Assembly (NCBI RefSeq): GCF_003437535.1
Contig: NZ_QSQT01000001.1
Location: 248,001-312,000 of the forward strand
Direction of reading: 5' to 3'
DNA from: Phocaeicola plebeius
GTDB taxonomy: Bacteria; Bacteroidota; Bacteroidia; Bacteroidales; Bacteroidaceae
DNA length: 64,000 nt
The notes beneath the pieces are model-generated. The model saw only the letters and a list, made by a program, of their open reading frames with translations. It searched no databases and was not told the DNA's origin. Positions 35,585-49,283 of the stretch are shown piece by piece. A program made the translations under genes and the position numbers. Positions within the stretch are counted from its first letter, which is position 1. Every line of letters starts with the position of its first letter.

Positions 35585-36598
35585 ATGAAGAAGATAATAT
35601 ATCTTGCGTGGATGGCTCTTTGTTCCTTCCACGCGTATGGACAAACAGACACTACGTTCTACAAAGGTGCCGACATCAGTTGGACTACCCAACTCGAAGC
35701 AGAAGGGCACCGGTTTTATAATCAGAAAGGCGAAGAACGTGAATGTACTGCCCTGATGAAAGAATTAGGGCTTAACGCCATCCGTCTGCGCGTGTGGGTA
35801 GACCCTGAAGACGGATGGAGCAGCAAGGAAGATATGCTTACACTGGCTAAGCGCGCTCAAGCAAACGACATGGAGCTGATGGTAGACTTTCATTATAGCG
35901 ATTTTTGGGCAGACCCTGCACATCAAACCATTCCACGTGCTTGGCAGAACCTGTCGTTCGAAGATTTGAAGGTAGCTGTGGCCACACATACACGCGATGT
36001 CTTGTTGCTACTTAAAAATAGCGGCATCAAACCTCGCTGGGTACAGGTGGGCAACGAAACCAGCGACGGTTTCCTTTGGGAGGTGGGACGCGCCAGCACT
36101 AATATGCCGCAATATGCTGCCTTGACCACTGCAGGTTATGATGCCGTAAAAGATATTTTCCCGGAAACGACTGTCATCGTCCACCTTGACAACGGGTTTA
36201 ACAACGAATTGTATAATTATATCTTTGACGGACTGAAGGCTAACGGAGGGAAATGGGACATGATAGGTATGTCGCTTTATCCGTACTGGTCGATTATGTA
36301 CAAACACGTTAAAAATGCTGATGAAGCGATAACGCGGTGTATGGATAATATTCGTCGGATGAGCCGAAAATATAACTGCCCCGTCATGATTGTTGAAACG
36401 GGAATGGAGTCGGCAAAACCGGAAGAAGGGAAAGCGCAGCTTGCCCGTATCATCCGCCAAGCCCGTATGGAAACCGAAGGAAAATGCCGGGGTGTGTTTT
36501 ATTGGGAACCCGAATGTAAACCCACTCCTTACGTATTGGGTGCATTTACTGCCGATGGACACCCTACCGCCATTATGGAAGCCTTTACGGAAAATTAG
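35585..36598 (+). CDS. Second GH53 galactanase, periplasmic form
   Basis: A 337-residue paralogue of the enzyme at 31906, with the same landmarks: GADISWTTQLEAEG, NAIRLRVWVDPEDGW, DFHYSDFWADPAHQ, acid/base Glu158 in VQVGNETSDG, IGMSLYPYW and nucleophile Glu271 in MIVETGMES. Its signal peptide (ALCSFHAYGQ) lacks a lipobox Cys, so it should be soluble in the periplasm and degrade imported oligomers. The region after the LYP motif is shorter and differs from the first copy, suggesting a different binding cleft. It starts 6 bases after the GH2 gene and ends the galactan PUL. Confidence 0.92.
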   Translation: MKKIIYLAWMALCSFHAYGQTDTTFYKGADISWTTQLEAEGHRFYNQKGEERECTALMKELGLNAIRLRVWVDPEDGWSSKEDMLTLAKRAQANDMELMVDFHYSDFWADPAHQTIPRAWQNLSFEDLKVAVATHTRDVLLLLKNSGIKPRWVQVGNETSDGFLWEVGRASTNMPQYAALTTAGYDAVKDIFPETTVIVHLDNGFNNELYNYIFDGLKANGGKWDMIGMSLYPYWSIMYKHVKNADEAITRCMDNIRRMSRKYNCPVMIVETGMESAKPEEGKAQLARIIRQARMETEGKCRGVFYWEPECKPTPYVLGAFTADGHPTAIMEAFTEN

Positions 36599-36726
36599 TG
36601 AGTGTAAGAGTTTGAAAAGCCTTTTTTTATTGCATTCTATTTTTTCATAAGGTAATTTTCAATTACGTTTAATTATTAGGCTCAGTCCTTCATGGAGCAT
36701 ATCATGGCTTCATTACTATGTCTGTA

Positions 36727-36772
36727 AAAAACGGGTTCTGGAAGTTGTCATATTGCTTCTAGAACCCGTTTT
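36727..36772. terminator. Bidirectional terminator beside the gene fragment
   Basis: AAAACGGGTTCT and GAAG on the left pair with CTTC and AGAACCCGTTTT on the right, with one unpaired base on each side and an 11-base loop; T or A runs flank both sides. It lies 1 base from the stop codon of the minus-strand fragment, as expected for the original terminator of that gene. It also stops read-through from the galactan PUL. Confidence 0.88.
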
Positions 36773-36773
36773 C

Positions 36774-36937
36774 TTACTGCTCGTATTCTTTCTTCCGCTT
36801 CGGATTCATCGGGAACCAGCCTTTCAGTACGCGTTCGCGCTGTTCGAAGACCTCCTTGATGGTCCAGAAAGAAGAGAATGAGAAAACTCCCAACAGGGTC
36901 GACAGCAGAATCTGACTTACCAGTATGTAATCGATGA
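36774..36937 (-). pseudogene. 3' fragment of the DUF4491-like gene (copy of 51880-52043)
   Basis: The minus strand encodes the last 50 or so codons of the membrane protein at 51880-52197, including the stop codon (36774-36776) and the terminal residues NPKRKKEYEQ. Bases 36829-36923 are identical to 51935-52029 (95 bases). The 55 bases before that, at the gene's 3' end, differ at six positions, all synonymous. Upstream of 36924 similarity fades and a TAG stop appears in frame, and there is no start codon, so it is not a working gene. The offset between the copies is 15106 bases. Confidence 0.93.
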
Positions 36938-37082
36938 CCTATATTTCAGTAATTTATCTTATTATGGACAGAAGGCGGCTGGAGCATTGAAATAAATTTT
37001 TTATGGTATATTCAAATCAGTTATAATTTGAGAAAGAAATATTTATTGTTTCATTTAATTGATTAATTTTGTGTTTATACGA

Positions 37083-37090
37083 TAGATTTG
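37083..37090 (+). promoter_or_regulatory. -7 promoter element of the SusR-like gene
   Basis: TAGATTTG matches TAnnTTTG and lies 33 bases before the start codon at 37124. At the -33 distance only a TTG (37059-37061) is present. Confidence 0.5.
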
Positions 37091-37123
37091 AATTTGGTTT
37101 AACTTATAGTTATTGTATCTAGA

Positions 37124-38770
37124 ATGAAGAAATTCTTGATTTCGTTGTTTCTGCTTTTTTTTGCTATTGTTTCTATGGCAGATGAGATGCCTATGTTGTT
37201 ATCAGAGCTTGATAAAGCAATTAAAGAACGTCCTTTGTATATAAAGAAGCGTTTGGAATACTTGGAGCGTTTGAATAAAATGTTAGATAATTCAGAAACT
37301 AATGAACAACGTTATCATATATTAGGAGAGTTATATTCTGGATATTCTTCTTTTAATGCTGACTCTTCATTGCATGTGGCTCGTGCTATTTATGAAGTTG
37401 CTCAACGTATCCAGAATGAGGATTACCAGATAAATGCTTTAATGAATATGGCGGAGATTTCTGGAGTTGCTGGTATGTTTAAAGAATCTCTGGATTTGAT
37501 GAAAAAGGTTAATCGGGAACGGTTGCCTGATTATTTGCGACCTTATTATTATCATGTTTATCGTACTGTTTATGGGAATATGGCTGATTATACGGTTTCT
37601 GTTGCCCAAAAAGGCCAATATAATAGATTAACGGATTCTTATAGAGATTCTATTTTGCTGGTAAATAATCAGGAGTCTGTTACTTATCAAATTGTTAAGG
37701 CTGATCGTTATAATGTTCATGGTCAATGTAAGGAAGCTATTGCAATGCTTGAAGATTATACTAATAAACATAAAATGGAAGTTCATGATGAGGCTATACT
37801 TTATTATACATTATCAAACTCTTATTCTTTAATTGGAGATAAAGAGAACCAGAAACGCTGTTTGTTGCTTTCTGCTATAGCTGATATGAAATCGGGAGTT
37901 AGAGAATATGCTTCCTTGAGAGAACTGGCTGTGTTACTTTATCAAGAGGGAGACCTCGATCGTGCTTATTCTTATTTGAAACTTTGTATGGAAGATGCAG
38001 CTATGTGTAATGCCCGTTTACGGATTATAGAAACCTTGAAAATATTTCCGGTGATAAATGAGGCTTATCATTTAGAAAAAGCAAGGCGGCAGCATAAGTT
38101 ACAAATAATGTTTATTTGTATTTGTATCTTGTCATTTATTTTATTGGGAGGAGTTTATTATATGTATTGCCAGATGAAACGTCTGGCGGTAGCACGACGT
38201 CAAGTAATAGATGCGAACCGGAAACTACAGGATTTAAACAATGACTTGTGCCTGTCAAATGCTAAGTTGAAGGAGTTGAATCACGCATTGAGTGAGAATA
38301 CTTATTTAAAGGAGATTTACATAGGACGTTATCTTGATCAATGCTCAACGTATATTGAGAAGTTGGATGAATACCGTAAAAGTTTAGCTAAATTAGCTGC
38401 GGTTGGAAAGGTTGAGGAATTGTATCATCAGTTGAAGTCTTCTCGACTGGTTGATAAAGAATTAAAAGATTTTTATGCGAGTTTTGATGATACCTTTTTG
38501 TTGCTGTTTCCGACTTTTGTTGATGATTTTAATAAACTATTAATTGAAAGTGAAAAAGTTCATTTAAAGCCGAATGAACGGCTTAATACAGAGTTGCGTA
38601 TTTTTGCATTGATTCGGTTAGGTATTACAGATAGTGTAAAAATAGCTCAGTTCCTTCGTTATTCGGTTACTACCATTTATAATTATCGAACTAAGGCACG
38701 GAATAAGGCGGCTTGCAATCGGGATGAATTTGAAAAATATGTCATGCAAATTGGTAGTTTAGAGCAGTAG
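37124..38770 (+). CDS. SusR-like membrane-bound transcriptional regulator (DUF6377 type)
   Basis: A 548-residue regulator that spans the inner membrane. It has an N-terminal signal or anchor (MKKFLISLFLLFFAIVSMAD), a periplasmic helical TPR-like sensor (about 20-320), a transmembrane helix (about 326-350, FICICILSFILLGGVYYMY), a coiled-coil linker rich in Leu, Asn and Glu (about 355-395), and a C-terminal DNA-binding part with a LuxR-like HTH (about 482-525; RLGITDSVKIAQFLRYSVTT). This is the layout of SusR, the maltose-responsive activator of the starch system. Position at the head of a dextran-type PUL suggests it senses isomalto-oligosaccharides; that is an inference. No kinase or receiver domain is present. 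Confidence 0.88.
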   Translation: MKKFLISLFLLFFAIVSMADEMPMLLSELDKAIKERPLYIKKRLEYLERLNKMLDNSETNEQRYHILGELYSGYSSFNADSSLHVARAIYEVAQRIQNEDYQINALMNMAEISGVAGMFKESLDLMKKVNRERLPDYLRPYYYHVYRTVYGNMADYTVSVAQKGQYNRLTDSYRDSILLVNNQESVTYQIVKADRYNVHGQCKEAIAMLEDYTNKHKMEVHDEAILYYTLSNSYSLIGDKENQKRCLLLSAIADMKSGVREYASLRELAVLLYQEGDLDRAYSYLKLCMEDAAMCNARLRIIETLKIFPVINEAYHLEKARRQHKLQIMFICICILSFILLGGVYYMYCQMKRLAVARRQVIDANRKLQDLNNDLCLSNAKLKELNHALSENTYLKEIYIGRYLDQCSTYIEKLDEYRKSLAKLAAVGKVEELYHQLKSSRLVDKELKDFYASFDDTFLLLFPTFVDDFNKLLIESEKVHLKPNERLNTELRIFALIRLGITDSVKIAQFLRYSVTTIYNYRTKARNKAACNRDEFEKYVMQIGSLEQ

Positions 38771-38893
38771 CGTCTTGTTTTTCATTTATTGGATTACTAC
38801 TTTTTTGACATTGAAATCATTTTCTAATATTATAATAATAAGAATGTTATGATTATTTGAACACCTTAAATTACTACTTTTATACTTGGTTGC

Positions 38894-38925
38894 CTTGAAG
38901 CTTTTATATTAGCATAATACTTTTG
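38894..38925 (+). promoter_or_regulatory. Promoter of the dextran susC operon
   Basis: TACTTTTG at 38918-38925 is an exact -7 match. CTTG at 38894-38897 is a weak -33 element with a 20-base spacer. The weak -33 would fit a promoter that needs an activator such as the SusR-like protein. The start codon is 59 bases downstream, leaving room for a 5' leader. Confidence 0.55.
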
Positions 38926-38984
38926 CATTGTTGGAAAAGGATGTAGTAATATTACATCTAATTTATTAATTAAAAGTCTAATTT

Positions 38985-41900
38985 ATGCAAAACAACACTT
39001 CAAGGTTTCTACAAAAGAAGCGAGCGCTTTCTCTTTTAGGAGGGCTATTTATTACAGCGAGTGTATTTGGTCAGAATCTTACGGTAACAGGTACTGTAAA
39101 GGATGTTACAGGGGAACCTGTTATTGGGGCAAATGTTATCCAGGAAGGAACGTCGAATGGTTCTATAACGGATATTGATGGAAAATTCTCTTTAAGTATT
39201 CCTAAAGGATCGGTTTTGGTGATTTCTTATATAGGATACGCAAGTCAGAATGTAACAGTGACAGGTAACCAGCCGCTTGTTATTACTTTGAAAGATGACA
39301 CGGAACTATTGGACGAGGTAGTTGTTGTGGGATATGGTACGATGAAAAAGAGTGACCTGACAGGAGCAGTAGGTTCTGTCGGAGCGAAGGATATGAAGAA
39401 CTCTCCAATATCTAACGTAGGTCAGGCACTGCAAGGTAAAGTTGCAGGATTGCAGATTATAGATAGTGGTAAGCCCGGAGATAATGTTACTATTCGAGTA
39501 CGTGGTATTGGTTCTATCAATGATAGTAATCCGTTGATAGTAATTGATGGAGTACCTACAGATTTAGGACTTAATTCTATCAATATGGCAGATGTCGAGC
39601 GTGTTGATGTTCTAAAAGATGCTTCTGCCACAGCTATTTATGGTTCTCGCGGTGCTAATGGTGTAGTAATGGTTACTACGAGAAAGGGAGAAAGTGGGAA
39701 AGGTAAGCTTTCTTTCAGTGCTAATTGGGCTGTACAGAATGTTACGAATCAACCAGAGATGTTGAATGCGAGCCAGTATGCAGCTTATAGCAATGATATG
39801 CTTTCTGCAGCTGGGCAAACAACAAATCCTTTGTGGGCAGATCCTTCTTCATTGACTTCAAGTACTGATTGGCTTGATGAAATGTTCCGTACAGGACTAT
39901 CACAAAATTATACAGTTAGTTACTCTGGAGGGAGTGAAAAGTCTCATTATTATGTTTCTGGTGGATTTTTAGAGCAAAAAGGTGTGGTAGAGAGCGTTAA
40001 ATATCGCCGTTTTACGTTTCAAGCCAACACGGACTCTCAGGTTTTGAATTGGTTGAAGTTCTCAAATAACCTGACATTTTCTACTGATACTAAAACTTCA
40101 GGAAGCTATGATGTGGCCGGTGCAATGAAGGCACTTCCTACACAGCCGGTTAAAACAGATGAGGGTGACTGGAGCTATCCTGGTTATCCGGACTACGACA
40201 ATCGTTCACAGGCTAACTGGTACGGAACGATGCGTAATCCTATTGGGCCTATATACAATGATAGCAAGCGGACGGATGGATATAATTTCTTGGCTAATAT
40301 TTCAGCAGAAATAAAGTTTTGTGACTGGTTGCAATTTAAGTCAACATTTGGCTATGATGCTAAATTTTGGTTTAATGAGGACCTTTATCCAAAGTATGAC
40401 TGGACTGCTTCTGGAGAAGCTGGTGAAACAAGTAAGTACCAAAGTAGTGATAAATCTTTTACTTACTTGTGGGATAACTATTTTACTTTTAATAAAGATT
40501 TTGGAAAGCACCATTTAGATGCTATGGTAGGTAGTTCTGCACAGTGGAATAAATATAATTACATGAATGGTAATGTATCCGGCTTTTTATTTAATGAATT
40601 TAGTCAGTTGACCAATGCGAAGGAAATAACAAGCTTGACGGGTTCCATGAGCGAATGGGCTTTACTTTCGTATATGGCTCGTGTCAACTATTCATTTGAT
40701 GATAAATACTTAGTTACGGCAACTGTACGACGTGATGGTTCTTCACGTTTTGGAGAAAATAATCGTTGGGGTACATTCCCTTCTGTGTCATTAGCATGGC
40801 GTATATCCAAAGAATCTTGGTTTCCACAAAGTGAGGTCGTGTCCGATTTAAAATTACGTGCAGGATATGGAGTAACTGGTAATCAGGCTTCAATTGGTAA
40901 TTATGATTTTGCAGCATTGTTTGATATCCGTAAATATGCTTTTGGAGGGGAGGTTGTCGATGCGTTGACTACAACAAGTTTGTATAATCCTGATATCCGT
41001 TGGGAGGCTATTCATCAGGCCAATATCGGAGTTGACTTAAGTTTGTTTAATTCGCGTGTAAACCTATCTTTGGATGCTTATGTAAAGAATACAAAGGATA
41101 TGTTAGTTTCAGCTTCAGTTCCTATTACTGCCGGATTTGATGAAACAGTCTCAAGTTGTCAGACTAATGCTGGAAAGGTCCGTAATAAAGGTGTTGAGTT
41201 GGCTTTACATACTTATAACTTTGTTGGAGGGGATTTTAACTGGGATACTAGTTTGAATTTGACTTATAATACCAATGAGATTGTAGATTTAAATAGCAAC
41301 ATACCGATGTTCCGTAATGAGATTGCCGGTGAAAATGTAATTCGTTTGGCTAATGGATTTCCGATAAATACTTTTTATGGGTATGTGACTGATGGTATTT
41401 TCCAAAATTGGGAGGAAGTTAATTCACATGCATTCCAAAGTACGGAAACTAGTCCGGGTGATATTCGTTTTAAAGATTTGAATAATGATGGAAAAATTAA
41501 TGAAGATGACCGTACTGTTATCGGTAATCCATCTCCTAAGTGGATATTCTCAATGAATAATAACCTGAGTTATAAAGGATTTGATTTGTCTATTTATTTG
41601 CAGGGAGTGAGTGGAAATGATATTTTTAATGCAAATAATATAACGAATGAGGGAATGGCTGGGGCTGCGAACCAGACTACGGCAGTTTTGAACCGTTGGA
41701 CAGGGGAAGGAACAAGTTATGTTATGCCTCGTGCGGTACTAAATGACCCAGCTAAGAATAATCGTGTTTCTGACCGTTGGGTTGAGGACGGCTCTTATTT
41801 GCGTATAAAGAATATTACGTTAGGATATAATTTCCCCAAAAAATGGATAAAGAAGTTAACCTTGGAGAATGCACGTCTGTTTGTTTCTTGCGATAATGTG

Positions 41901-42014
41901 GCTACTATTACTGGATATTCTGGTTTTGACCCAGAAGTAGATATTAATGGGATAGATAATAATCGTTATCCTATTTCACGAACTCTTAGTTTAGGAGTCA
42001 ACTTTAATTTCTAA
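38985..42014 (+). CDS. SusC-like TonB-dependent transporter (dextran PUL)
   Basis: The 1009-residue outer membrane importer of the second PUL. A signal peptide ends near ASVFGQ, and the N-terminal regulatory domain (VTGTVKDVTGEPVIGANV, DIDGKFSLSIPKG, SYIGYASQNV) covers about residues 30-105. The plug has DEVVVVGYGTMKKSDLTGAV and VDVLKDASATAIYGSRGANG. The barrel ends with the aromatic strand SLGVNFNF. It resembles the galactan SusC in overall plan, but the barrel sequence is clearly different. The expected cargo is isomalto-oligosaccharides. Confidence 0.95.
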   Translation: MQNNTSRFLQKKRALSLLGGLFITASVFGQNLTVTGTVKDVTGEPVIGANVIQEGTSNGSITDIDGKFSLSIPKGSVLVISYIGYASQNVTVTGNQPLVITLKDDTELLDEVVVVGYGTMKKSDLTGAVGSVGAKDMKNSPISNVGQALQGKVAGLQIIDSGKPGDNVTIRVRGIGSINDSNPLIVIDGVPTDLGLNSINMADVERVDVLKDASATAIYGSRGANGVVMVTTRKGESGKGKLSFSANWAVQNVTNQPEMLNASQYAAYSNDMLSAAGQTTNPLWADPSSLTSSTDWLDEMFRTGLSQNYTVSYSGGSEKSHYYVSGGFLEQKGVVESVKYRRFTFQANTDSQVLNWLKFSNNLTFSTDTKTSGSYDVAGAMKALPTQPVKTDEGDWSYPGYPDYDNRSQANWYGTMRNPIGPIYNDSKRTDGYNFLANISAEIKFCDWLQFKSTFGYDAKFWFNEDLYPKYDWTASGEAGETSKYQSSDKSFTYLWDNYFTFNKDFGKHHLDAMVGSSAQWNKYNYMNGNVSGFLFNEFSQLTNAKEITSLTGSMSEWALLSYMARVNYSFDDKYLVTATVRRDGSSRFGENNRWGTFPSVSLAWRISKESWFPQSEVVSDLKLRAGYGVTGNQASIGNYDFAALFDIRKYAFGGEVVDALTTTSLYNPDIRWEAIHQANIGVDLSLFNSRVNLSLDAYVKNTKDMLVSASVPITAGFDETVSSCQTNAGKVRNKGVELALHTYNFVGGDFNWDTSLNLTYNTNEIVDLNSNIPMFRNEIAGENVIRLANGFPINTFYGYVTDGIFQNWEEVNSHAFQSTETSPGDIRFKDLNNDGKINEDDRTVIGNPSPKWIFSMNNNLSYKGFDLSIYLQGVSGNDIFNANNITNEGMAGAANQTTAVLNRWTGEGTSYVMPRAVLNDPAKNNRVSDRWVEDGSYLRIKNITLGYNFPKKWIKKLTLENARLFVSCDNVATITGYSGFDPEVDINGIDNNRYPISRTLSLGVNFNF

Positions 42015-42032
42015 TCTGAAAAAACAATTATT

Positions 42033-43583
42033 ATGAAACATATTACTTATATAATATTGGCATCTGCTTTGCTGACTTGTTCTTCTTGCAGTGATTTTTT
42101 GGAAAAGTATCCTAAGGATTCTCCTAGTACTACTATTCCTATGAGCGATGATTTGGCTGTAGCTATGACTAACGGATGTTATCAGTCTTTACAGTCTATG
42201 AATCTTTATAATCAGCGTATCTGGAGTATGGATATTTGTGCCGGTGATAGCGAAGCGGGGGGAGATCCTTCTACAGGTACTGATGGAGTTGAAACAAAAG
42301 AAGTTGCTAATTTCTATGCAACTCCAAGTAATAATCTTGCAGTTGGATTATGGAGAGGAGGATATACTGGTATTGGTAATTGCAATACAGCCATTCAGTC
42401 TTTATCAGCTAATGCGGATAATATTTCTCCGGAAATATTGACCCGTTCTTTGGGTGAGGCTTATTTTTTACGTGCGCATTATTATTTTATCTTGGCTCGT
42501 TGTTTTGGAGGAGTTCCTATTCGTACAGAACCGGCTAAAGTTAGTGACCCTAAAGACATTGCCCGTAATACAGTAACAGAAGTCTATGACCTGATTATAA
42601 AAGATTGTAAGGAGGCTATAGAACGCTTACCTCAAAAAAATGAGTTAGCTCCAGCTGACTTAGGACGTGCTACTAAGGATGCCGCTTGCACTCAGTTAGC
42701 AAAAGTTTATTTGACTCTTGCTTCATACGGTAATACCTATGCATCTTTAGCACCCGAAGAAGGATTTTATCAAGCAGTTGTTGATTTATGTGATGAGATC
42801 GCTACGATGGGATATGATTTGGCAGCTTGTGATTATGCTTCTTTATGGAATGAGAATTTAATTAAAAATAAGAATAGTGCAGAATCTATTTTTGAAATAC
42901 AATATTCTGGAGAGAATGCAGGAACGGGCGGTTTTTGGGCAAATGATGGACAGTCATCCTGGTGTTCAACATTTATGGGGCCTCGTAACTCTGGATTTAC
43001 TTATGGCTCTTATGGGTGGAATCAACCTACTGATGAATTCTTTGAATCGTATGAAGAAGGTGATAAACGTAAAGATATTACCGTATTTTATGAAGGATGT
43101 CCGGATTTTGATGGAAAGTCCTATAAGGCAAGTTATGCTTTTATGACTGGGCGTAATGTGCGTAAATTTATTATTCCTATTTCTTTAAATTTATATCAGG
43201 ATGCAGAGACAAGTCCTCAGAACTTTATAGCTTACCGTTATGCGGATGTATTATTGATGAAGGCGGAGGCTTTGAATGAATTGGGTGAAACGGTTCAGGC
43301 GCAAACTCCATTGAATATAGTACGACGTCGCGCCGGATTAGGAGACTTTCTGTCAACTAATAAGGAGGAAATGAAGGAGAAAATCATTCATGAGCGCCGG
43401 ATGGAACTTGCATTCGAAGGTCATCGCTGGTTTGATTTAATCCGTATTGATGGGGGAGATTATGCCTTGAAGTTCTTTAATTCTATTGGCAAGGTAAATG
43501 CAACTAAAGACCGTATGTTACTACCTATTCCACAAGTAGAAATGGATGCGAATGCATTGATGGTACAGAACCCCGGTTATTAA
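42033..43583 (+). CDS. SusD-like glycan-binding lipoprotein (dextran PUL)
   Basis: A 516-residue partner of the upstream SusC. The lipoprotein signal has a Cys in CSSCSDFLEKYP. SusD landmarks are SLGEAYFLRAHYYFILARCFGG, TQLAKVYLTLAS, YRYADVLLMKAEALNELGE and the C-terminal HERRMELAFEGHRWFDLIR. It ends in the typical QNPGY. The gene starts 18 bases after susC. Confidence 0.95.
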   Translation: MKHITYIILASALLTCSSCSDFLEKYPKDSPSTTIPMSDDLAVAMTNGCYQSLQSMNLYNQRIWSMDICAGDSEAGGDPSTGTDGVETKEVANFYATPSNNLAVGLWRGGYTGIGNCNTAIQSLSANADNISPEILTRSLGEAYFLRAHYYFILARCFGGVPIRTEPAKVSDPKDIARNTVTEVYDLIIKDCKEAIERLPQKNELAPADLGRATKDAACTQLAKVYLTLASYGNTYASLAPEEGFYQAVVDLCDEIATMGYDLAACDYASLWNENLIKNKNSAESIFEIQYSGENAGTGGFWANDGQSSWCSTFMGPRNSGFTYGSYGWNQPTDEFFESYEEGDKRKDITVFYEGCPDFDGKSYKASYAFMTGRNVRKFIIPISLNLYQDAETSPQNFIAYRYADVLLMKAEALNELGETVQAQTPLNIVRRRAGLGDFLSTNKEEMKEKIIHERRMELAFEGHRWFDLIRIDGGDYALKFFNSIGKVNATKDRMLLPIPQVEMDANALMVQNPGY

Positions 43584-43602
43584 TAACTTAAACTTATAGA
43601 TT

Positions 43603-45123
43603 ATGAGAGTTCAAAATATATTTTTTTATTTATCCGTATTGCTTTGTTGTGTTTTTACGTTAAGTTCTTGTTCAGAGGATTTGGCTGAAACAAATAAAGG
43701 CTATGATGTGCTGACATTGACTGCTGATAAGGAGGTGATTAATCTTAATGAAAATGATGCAGCTTTGACAGCTCTAACATTAAAGTGGACTAGTGGTACA
43801 AATTATGGGACAGGAGCGCGGTTGAATTATAAGTTGGAGCTGCGGGAGAAAGGAAGTACTGAACCAGCAGAACCATTGTTAAATAAGCGATTTAATGATC
43901 AGGAACTTTCTTATGCTTTTACAGTTAGAGAATTAAATGATTATTTGCATGCTGCTGGAATTAGTTTGACATACGGTGAAACAGTGGAAGTTGAAGCAAC
44001 TGTGATTGCAGAGGTCGTCGGTTATGAAGACTATGAGCAGAATTCTTCTGTTTCTTTTAAAGTGACTACTTATGAACCGGTTTCTGAGACATTATATATT
44101 TGTGGTGATGCGACGGAAGGTGGATGGTATGTAGAACAAATGGGAGTGTGTAGTTTGGTTGATAACCAGCAACCTGGTATTTTTAATATTACTGCAACAT
44201 TGACCGAGGGTAAGGATTTTAAGTTCTTTACTCAAATGGACTTTTCTTCTATTGCTTATGTTTGTGCTCCTGATGGAGAACAAATATTAAGTGATGGTAT
44301 GACCACAAATATTATTCAAAAAGTTGATGATACGGTAGATGACTTGAAATTTCAGGTAACAGAAACCGGAACCTATAAGCTTACGATTGATTTGTTGAAT
44401 AATACTCTGAATATAGTCAAGAGTACTCCAGCGGCTCCAGCTTTTAATACTTTGTATTTTGTCGGTAGCTTTACTAATTGGACTTTTAAACCGATGAAGC
44501 AAGATCCTGTGAATCCGTTCGTATTTTTATATGGTGATGTATTTACATGGACTCCTGATGGTGAGTTTAAGTTTGGAACCATGGATGGAAGTTGGGATAA
44601 TATGTATATGGCAACTCAAGATAAAGCTCCGTATACGGATACTAATGTAAAATTGGGTGGTACAGATCAGAAATGGGTTTTGAAAGAAGAAGAATGCGGA
44701 AAGGCTTATAAGATTCGTTTGGACATAACAACAGGCCAGGAAAAAATGGTGATGGCTCCTTTTGAACCTTATACGGAAATTTCTTTGATAGGTAATGCTA
44801 CTCCTGCAGGTTGGACTTTGCCTTCTTCTGCTCCAATGACAAAGATTAACGAATATACTTATCAGTGGACTGGAAATCTGACAGCAGGTGAAATTAAGTT
44901 TACCTGTGATAACCAGTCTGATTGGATGGGAGCTTGGTTTATGGCTGTAGAAAATGGTCTTACGTTTGAAGCAGGTGAATATGATATGTACTGGATTGAT
45001 AAAACGAATCCAGATTATGGTTATGGAAGCTTAGATAATAAATGGGTTGTGACTGATCCGGGAAACTATACGATTACCCTGAATCAAGCTACAGAAAAAC
45101 TCGTAGTTAAGAAAATTGATTAA
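43603..45123 (+). CDS. SusE/SusF-like surface glycan-binding lipoprotein (dextran PUL)
   Basis: A 506-residue lipoprotein (LSSCSEDLAETN). After an N-terminal Ig-like SusE domain (about residues 30-155) come three related starch-binding-type modules, each opened by a similar motif: LYICGDATEGGWYVEQM (about 165), LYFVGSFTNWTFKPM (about 284) and ISLIGNATPAGWTLPSSAPM (about 394). Three modules is the SusF number. Such modules bind alpha-glucans through aromatic residues. It would hold dextran for the GH66 enzyme encoded next. Confidence 0.9.
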   Translation: MRVQNIFFYLSVLLCCVFTLSSCSEDLAETNKGYDVLTLTADKEVINLNENDAALTALTLKWTSGTNYGTGARLNYKLELREKGSTEPAEPLLNKRFNDQELSYAFTVRELNDYLHAAGISLTYGETVEVEATVIAEVVGYEDYEQNSSVSFKVTTYEPVSETLYICGDATEGGWYVEQMGVCSLVDNQQPGIFNITATLTEGKDFKFFTQMDFSSIAYVCAPDGEQILSDGMTTNIIQKVDDTVDDLKFQVTETGTYKLTIDLLNNTLNIVKSTPAAPAFNTLYFVGSFTNWTFKPMKQDPVNPFVFLYGDVFTWTPDGEFKFGTMDGSWDNMYMATQDKAPYTDTNVKLGGTDQKWVLKEEECGKAYKIRLDITTGQEKMVMAPFEPYTEISLIGNATPAGWTLPSSAPMTKINEYTYQWTGNLTAGEIKFTCDNQSDWMGAWFMAVENGLTFEAGEYDMYWIDKTNPDYGYGSLDNKWVVTDPGNYTITLNQATEKLVVKKID

Positions 45124-45139
45124 ATTAGAATTGTTTATC

Positions 45140-49110
<3,971 letters not shown>

Positions 49111-49146
49111 TATTTTATTATAATAATTAATTAGAACTTTGATGTT

Positions 49147-49190
49147 AGCACCTCTGTGAGGTTAGATTTACAGAGGTGCTTATTTTTTTT
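49147..49190 (+). terminator. Terminator between the GH97 and GH31 genes
   Basis: AGCACCTCTGT at 49147-49157 pairs perfectly with ACAGAGGTGCT at 49170-49180, and a T-rich run follows. It lies inside the PUL, so the GH31 gene must either be reached by read-through or have its own promoter. The 90 bases after it are A+T-rich but show no clear TTTG/TAnnTTTG pair. Confidence 0.88.
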
Positions 49191-49283
49191 TAGGATGAAG
49201 AACTTTACTCTATATGATATAAATTAATTGTGTATTGGAATAGATTGTAAGGTTAGAGGATTATAACTATAAATCATAAGCCT

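Larger units (their letters stand above)
36599..37082. other. Non-coding junction between the two PULs
   Basis: No intact gene is present here. The region contains a terminator (36727-36772), the 3' fragment of a DUF4491-like gene (36774-36937) and then A+T-rich sequence leading to the SusR-like gene. No tRNA, integrase or insertion sequence was seen. Confidence 0.85.

Noticed and set aside
37124..38770. Sensor kinase or hybrid two-component protein
   Set aside because: There is no HisKA, HATPase or receiver motif. The layout is periplasmic TPR, one membrane helix, coiled coil and HTH, as in SusR.
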